From positions 11,430 to 75,429 of the forward strand of contig JANNMS010000263.1 in NCBI GenBank assembly GCA_031398055.1: a stretch of 64,000 bases of DNA, read 5' to 3'. Origin of the DNA: M3007 sp031398055 (GTDB lineage: Bacteria > Bacteroidota > Bacteroidia > Chitinophagales > Saprospiraceae). The notes beneath the pieces were generated by a model, which ran no database searches, was not told the DNA's origin, and saw only the letters and a program-made list of their open reading frames with translations. Positions 59,459-64,000 of the stretch are shown here, piece after piece. A program made the position numbers and the translations under genes. How positions within the stretch are numbered: position 1 is the stretch's first letter; the number at the start of each line of letters is the position of its first letter.

Positions 59459-62400
59459 ATGACAGATTTTTTCCAGCAGCGCGGCCTGCTCGTTTTCCTC
59501 GCCATTTTTTCTTTTCAAAAAATATCCTTTTCACAAAAAACCGACATCGTGGTTGACCGCTGCGGCGCGGTTTCGAGGAGCCAACCCGTCAAAAATATTT
59601 GGGTGGACGCCGACCAAAACAAATGGGTCGGTACCAAAAACTCGGTTTTCAAAGTCAACGGCTGCGAACTCGCCACCGAAATCCCGCTCGCGGCGGGCGA
59701 ACATTCCGTACTCCAATTTTTTGGCGGCAACACCGATTTTCGATGGACGGACGAGTCGCTGCGTCTCGCCTCAGGCGAGACGGATTTGGACATCGTTTCG
59801 GCATGGTTCGACGCGCCAACCTCGACACTTTGGCTCGGCACGAAAACAAAAGGCATGTTTCGGTTGGCCACAAATCCGAGTTTGAAATTGCTCGACAATC
59901 AAACTTCGAGCAATTCAAAACTGAAATCGAACTTCATTTCCAGCATTTTTAAGGACAATTCCAACAAATTTTGGGTCGGAACGCCCGAAGGCGCGATGGT
60001 CGGAAAATCGGGCGATTGGTCAACCGAACTTTCTGGCTACGCTGTCCAACGTTTTCGGCAGGTCGGCGGCGACGTTTTCGCGCTGGCCGATGGCGAATTT
60101 TGGCGGGTCGTCGGTGGCAAAAAATTCACAGCCATCGACATTGATTTTGGTGCTTTGGAAGGCGAACCCGACGATTTTGACGTCGCGCCGGACGGGAAAT
60201 TGTGGATTTTGTCGCGCATCGTCAGCCGGTACGACATGGAAAATGACGAATTTCAAGAATTCTCTGCCCCCGAGGATTACACTTCCGAGTTCGGTCGCGT
60301 GATTTCTGCCGACGGTTTTGGCTCGATTTGGGTCGGCACGGACGACAAAGGCGTTTATCTTTTTGAAAAAGGCAACGGCATTTCGGTCGCTGCGGAAATT
60401 GAAAAAAAACTTTCCTGCAACGGAAATGGCCGCGACGCCGCGATTTTGGTCAAAGTGGACGGCGGCAAAAAACCGTACGAATTTCGCTGGTCGGTCAGCA
60501 GTTTGGTCGGTGAAAACCCGAAAAATTTGCCGTCAGGCGATTACATCGTGACCGTCACCGACGCGAACGGCAAGGCAAAAACCGCGAAAACAAAGATTTT
60601 GGAAGCCAAAATGACCTTGAATTTGGAAGTGAAAAAATCGGAATCGCCCGGCGGAAAATCCGACGGCGTGGCCGAGGCCAAAATCGAGGGCGGCCAATCG
60701 CCTTTCAAATTCAGTTGGGACAACGGCGAAACCGGAATTTCTGCCGTAAAATTGAACGAAGGCAAGCACAAATTGACGGTCACCGACGCCGCGGGCTGCA
60801 CCGCCGTCGCCGAAATCGAGGTGACCCAAAAAGTTTTGCCATTAAATGTGTCGCTCGAATTGACCAACGAAATCAAATGCCGAGGCGACCAAACCGAGGT
60901 CGTGCTCACGGCCACCGGCGGCAAATTGCCGTTGCGGTACGATTGGAACAACCCAAATTGGAAAGGCGAAAAACCGAGCGGCATCACCGCCGGCGAAGCC
61001 CGCGTCACCGTGACCGACGCCACCGGAGCCTCAAAAACGGCGGTTTTGTTTATCAAAGAACCCGCAGCCATCGGTGTGAACGTCACCAACATCAGTTCCG
61101 CGACCTCCGGCCAAGCCAACGGAAAAGTAAAAGCCAAGGCGAACGGTGGCACCGGAGCCTACATTTTTGCCTGGGATAGCGGCGAAACGGGCGAAACCGC
61201 GTCCAAACTTTCCGCCGGAGAACACACCGTCACCGTCACCGATGCCAACGGCTGCTCGGCTTCCATCGGTTTTCCGGTTGCTGAAAACATCTTGCCATTG
61301 GCCGTTTCGATTTCAGAAACCTCGAAAATAAAATGTTTTGGCGATGAAACTGGCCTGCTGGCAGAAGTTTCAGGCGGCAAACCGCCGTACAAATTCGCAT
61401 GGAGCGAGGCCATTTTCAAAAATGAAAAACCGCAAAACGTGCCCGCCGGGGCATTTTCAGTCACCGTCACCGACGCGGTGGGCAGCACGACGGCGGCCAA
61501 TTTTTCGGTAAAAAGCCCAGAAATTTTATCCGTTTCGGCCATCGTCCAAAGCAACACGGCAGTCGGACTTTCAACCGGAAAAGCAAAAGCCACGCCCCGC
61601 GGCGGCACAGGAAACTTCGAATTTTCGTGGGACAACGGCGAATCCGAAGCGACTGCCACCAATTTATCGCCCGGAAAACACTCGGTCACGGTCAGCGACG
61701 AGAACGGCTGCACGGCTTCGGCTTCGATTGAAATTTCGGAAAATATTTTACCGCTCGCATTTTCAATCGCCGAGACTTCGAAAATCAAATGTTTTGGTGG
61801 AAAAACGAGTTTGTCGGTGGATGTTTCGGGCGGAAAACCACCGTTTTCATACGTTTGGAGTGAAAATTCTTTGAAAAATGAAAAACCAAGCGGCGTCCCG
61901 GCCGGTACTTTTTCACTCACCGTGACCGACGCGACGGGCAAAACGACGACTGGAAATATTCAAATTTCAGAACCCGCAGCACTTTCGGCCACCGCCGTCG
62001 TGGAAATGTCAGCCGGCGTCGGCTTGCAAAATGGCAAGGCGCGGGCAACGGCGCGCGGCGGTTCGGGCAAAATTTCTTTCGTTTGGGACGACGGCGAAAC
62101 CACCGAAACGGCCACAAAACTCGCCGCCGGAAACCATTCCGTCACCGCGACCGACGTGAACGGCTGCACCGCCACTGCGAATTTGGCGGTTTCAGAAAAT
62201 GTTTTGCCCGTCGGTTTGACCGTTTCGCAAACCTTCCCAATCAAATGTTTTGGTGAAAAAACCAATGTAAAAGTGGAAGTGACGGGCGGAAAACCGCCGT
62301 TCAATTTCAGTTGGAGCGACCCAAAATTGACCGGCGACTCACCCGAAATTTCAATTTCTGGAAATTATGAAGTGACCGTTTCGGACGGCAGTGGGACAAA

Positions 62401-63046
62401 ACAATCGGCAAAAATCAACGTGCTCGCTCCCGAAAAATTGACGGTCGAACTGGTCCGGAAATTCGGCGCGACCACCGACCGAACCCGCGACGGCTCGGCG
62501 ACCGTGCAAGTTTCGGGCGGCCTCGGCAGCAGAAATATCGTCTGGGACAACTCGGAAACTGGCGACCACGCCACGAAGCTGACTTTGGGAAATCACAAAT
62601 TGACGGTGACCGACGCGAACGGCTGCACCGCAAATTTTGAGGTCGAAATCGGCAAACGCGCGCTGCCAGATTTGGATGCAAAAACATTGAAAAGCGGTTC
62701 GACGGTTCGGATGGAAAGCCTGCGTTTTGAGGCCGACTCGACCTCGATTTTGCCAGAAAACTATGAATTATTGACCGAGGTTTTCAATTTTTTGGCTGAA
62801 AATGGCGACATCGTGGTCGAAATCGGTGGCCACACGAACAATGTCCCGCCCGATGATTTTTGCGACCGCCTCTCGACGGCGCGCGCAAAAGCAGTGGCAA
62901 ATTACATGGTTTCAAAAGGCATCGACCCGAAACGAGTCGTGGCAAAAGGTTACGGAAAACGGCAGCCGTACACCACGAACTCAACGCCGTTGGGGCGACA
63001 GAAAAACCAGCGGGTGGAGATAAAAATCCTTCAAATTGGTGGATGA
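59459..63046 (+). CDS. SprB-repeat protein with N-terminal propeller and C-terminal OmpA domain
   Basis: A 1195-aa exported protein (signal peptide ends near ISFSQK). Residues about 35-310 form a beta-propeller of the two-component-regulator type (KNIWVDADQNKWVGT; STLWLGTKTKGMFRL; GSIWVGTDDKGVYLFEK). About 310-1080 hold ten SprB-like repeats of about 75 aa in strict A/B alternation. The end (about 1085-1195) is an OmpA-like peptidoglycan-binding domain (LRFEADSTSILPENYELL; IEIGGHTNN-like VVEIGGHTNN; LSTARAKAVANYMVSKGID). It lacks a T9SS tail, so it is likely anchored in the periplasm or outer membrane. Copy D of the in-ORF palindrome lies at 59763. Confidence 0.85.
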   Translation: MTDFFQQRGLLVFLAIFSFQKISFSQKTDIVVDRCGAVSRSQPVKNIWVDADQNKWVGTKNSVFKVNGCELATEIPLAAGEHSVLQFFGGNTDFRWTDESLRLASGETDLDIVSAWFDAPTSTLWLGTKTKGMFRLATNPSLKLLDNQTSSNSKLKSNFISSIFKDNSNKFWVGTPEGAMVGKSGDWSTELSGYAVQRFRQVGGDVFALADGEFWRVVGGKKFTAIDIDFGALEGEPDDFDVAPDGKLWILSRIVSRYDMENDEFQEFSAPEDYTSEFGRVISADGFGSIWVGTDDKGVYLFEKGNGISVAAEIEKKLSCNGNGRDAAILVKVDGGKKPYEFRWSVSSLVGENPKNLPSGDYIVTVTDANGKAKTAKTKILEAKMTLNLEVKKSESPGGKSDGVAEAKIEGGQSPFKFSWDNGETGISAVKLNEGKHKLTVTDAAGCTAVAEIEVTQKVLPLNVSLELTNEIKCRGDQTEVVLTATGGKLPLRYDWNNPNWKGEKPSGITAGEARVTVTDATGASKTAVLFIKEPAAIGVNVTNISSATSGQANGKVKAKANGGTGAYIFAWDSGETGETASKLSAGEHTVTVTDANGCSASIGFPVAENILPLAVSISETSKIKCFGDETGLLAEVSGGKPPYKFAWSEAIFKNEKPQNVPAGAFSVTVTDAVGSTTAANFSVKSPEILSVSAIVQSNTAVGLSTGKAKATPRGGTGNFEFSWDNGESEATATNLSPGKHSVTVSDENGCTASASIEISENILPLAFSIAETSKIKCFGGKTSLSVDVSGGKPPFSYVWSENSLKNEKPSGVPAGTFSLTVTDATGKTTTGNIQISEPAALSATAVVEMSAGVGLQNGKARATARGGSGKISFVWDDGETTETATKLAAGNHSVTATDVNGCTATANLAVSENVLPVGLTVSQTFPIKCFGEKTNVKVEVTGGKPPFNFSWSDPKLTGDSPEISISGNYEVTVSDGSGTKQSAKINVLAPEKLTVELVRKFGATTDRTRDGSATVQVSGGLGSRNIVWDNSETGDHATKLTLGNHKLTVTDANGCTANFEVEIGKRALPDLDAKTLKSGSTVRMESLRFEADSTSILPENYELLTEVFNFLAENGDIVVEIGGHTNNVPPDDFCDRLSTARAKAVANYMVSKGIDPKRVVAKGYGKRQPYTTNSTPLGRQKNQRVEIKILQIGG
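59763..59781. repeat. Short palindrome inside the OmpA/SprB gene (copy D)
   Basis: GTCTCGCCTCAGGCGAGAC. In frame: CTC GCC TCA GGC GAG ACG, giving LASGET in a propeller loop. Confidence 0.8.
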
Positions 63047-63062
63047 TTTTTGAAAATGGAGG

Positions 63063-63078
63063 GCGGAATTTATTCCGC
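63063..63078. terminator. Small hairpin after the OmpA-domain gene
   Basis: GCGGAAT and ATTCCGC around TT, 17 bp past the stop. No T run follows, so a weak terminator at best. Confidence 0.35.
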
Positions 63079-63115
63079 TCAAACCACAAATAATTGATAA
63101 TCAATTTTTTAGCCC

Positions 63116-64000
63116 GCTGTTTCTGACACTCTGAGAGGTGTGCTTACGTCCCGAAGATCGCCAACATAGTCGCATCTTACTCGCTGCCGTTCTTGTCGGC
63201 TGGGTCGTGCCCACCATCCTCCTCATCGACATCGTGCCCCACGCGTCTTACTCACCATCGTACTCGTCTGGTCGTATTGTACAACTTCCCACTGTTTCTG
63301 CTACTGAGAGCTGCGCTAACAATGTCACGCTCGCCAACATAGTCGTCGCATCATACTCGCTGTCGTAGTTGCCGGCATGGCCACCTCCTTATCGACATTT
63401 ACCCGTCACGTCTTACTTGCCATCGTAGTCGCCGCATCTTAATCGCTGTCGTACTTGCCGCCTGGGTCGTGTCCGCCATCCTCCTCATCGGCATCATACC
63501 CGTCGCGTCTCGCTCGCCCTCGTACTCGCCGCCAGGGTACTGACCACCATTCTCCTCATTGACATCGTACTCGCAGTATGTCACTTGTCATCATAATCGT
63601 CTCGTCGTATGGCACAACATCCCGCTGTTTCGAACACTCTGAGAGCTGCGCTTACGTCCCGATGATTGCCAACATAGTCGCATCTTACTCGCAGTCGTAG
63701 TCGCCGACAGGGTCCTTACCACCATCCTCCTTATCGACATCATACACGTCGCGGCTTACTCACCATTGTACTTGCCACCAGGGTCCAGACCGCCATCCTC
63801 CTCATCGACAGCGTGCCCGATGCGTCTTACTCGCCGTCGTACTCGTCTGGTTGTATTTTACAACTTCCGACTGTTTCTGACACTGAGAGCTGCGCTAACA
63901 ACGTCACGCTCGCCAACATAATCGTCGCGTCTTGCTCGCTGGCGTACTCGTCGGGTTATACTTGTCAGCTTCCAACCGTTGACACTCGTAGAGCTGTGGT
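63116..64000 (-). repeat. Degenerate repeat array at the right edge
   Basis: Non-identical units recur: CTGTTTCTGACACTCTGAGA-like blocks start near 63118, 63292, 63624 and 63871, and CCACCATCCTCCTCATCGAC-like blocks near 63211, 63379 (shortened), 63472, 63541, 63719 and 63788. On the minus strand the second block reads YDVDEEDGG-DPGGKYDGE in most copies, usually followed by TAA, and two copies of the first block give 30-codon frames of equal length (63248-63340 and 63827-63919). The frames do not join into one gene. Base composition and word use differ sharply from the A/T-homopolymer-rich neighbours. It is either a decayed repetitive gene, foreign DNA or an unassembled repeat. Confidence 0.6.

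Noticed and set aside
63399..63584. 61-codon minus frame as a real gene
   Set aside because: It crosses from one unit frame to another within a decayed array; the other copies break it with stops and shifts.
63116..64000. CRISPR-like or tRNA cluster reading of the terminal repeats
   Set aside because: Units are irregular in length and diverged; no constant repeat with unique spacers and no cloverleaf folds seen.

Overview
The window looks like a chromosomal segment of a Bacteroidota bacterium, most likely from the Saprospiria/Lewinella-Haliscomenobacter side. Evidence: type IX secretion (T9SS) C-terminal sorting domains, very large SprB-repeat proteins, an isolated atpD-atpC pair, the futalosine menaquinone enzyme MqnC, CcmD-family and A2M-family proteins typical of the phylum, and core promoters resembling the Bacteroidota TAnnTTTG -7 element rather than sigma70 boxes. 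Species is an inference. No rRNA, tRNA or CRISPR array was seen.

Layout. 1-5.1 kb (minus): secreted proteins, namely a partial signal-peptide protein, an M43 pappalysin-like protease with a T9SS tail, and an MltD-like lytic transglycosylase. 5.5-11.3 kb (minus): a CoA-dependent aromatic/phenylpropanoid acid cluster (MFS transporter, crotonase, feruloyl-CoA-synthase-like ligase, SDR, amidohydrolase). 11.3-12.5 kb: a DUF3237 lipoprotein and the truncated C-terminal half of a fumarylacetoacetate-hydrolase-family gene. 12.5-15.3 kb: an accessory segment (HTH-like protein, lipoprotein, small secreted protein) bracketed by a 45-bp direct repeat. 15.4-17.3 kb: atpD and atpC. 17.4-18.4 kb: paaA. 18.8-25.4 kb: a 2198-aa SprB-repeat surface protein. 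25.4-30 kb (minus): a three-part exporter (ABC, HlyD, TolC) whose ABC ATPase motifs are degenerate. 30-36.8 kb (minus): a complete trp operon trpL-E-G-D-C-F/B-A with a leader peptide carrying tandem Trp codons and a terminator, a textbook attenuator. 36.9-44.7 kb: a secreted unknown, FIST sensor plus histidine kinase, PaaY, a Gfo/Idh/MocA oxidoreductase, MqnC, a four-helix-bundle (IVS/S23-like) gene and an agmatine-deiminase-like enzyme. 44.8-48 kb (minus): Lrp/AsnC regulator, glutamate dehydrogenase, CcmD-like protein, lipoprotein. 48.3-54.5 kb: a bacterial alpha-2-macroglobulin. 54.5-56.4 kb: small genes including DinB. 56.4-59.4 kb: a TIR/P-loop NTPase gene flanked by a 65-bp direct repeat, a candidate defence cassette. 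59.4-63 kb: an SprB-repeat/OmpA protein. 63.1-64 kb: a degenerate repeat array with a composition unlike the rest.

Cross-cutting signals. (1) Most gene gaps of interest hold long imperfect inverted repeats built from short purine-rich words; they differ in sequence but share one architecture and sit within operons and between divergent or convergent genes alike. One pair of such arms encloses the four-helix-bundle gene. (2) A 17-19 bp palindrome (core CTCGCCTCAGGCGAG, or CCCGCCTCAGGCGGG) occurs inside four unrelated coding sequences. (3) Two accessory segments are bracketed by direct repeats. The strongest candidates for something new are the TIR-NTPase cassette, the four-helix-bundle/inverted-repeat element, the in-ORF palindrome and the trp leader.
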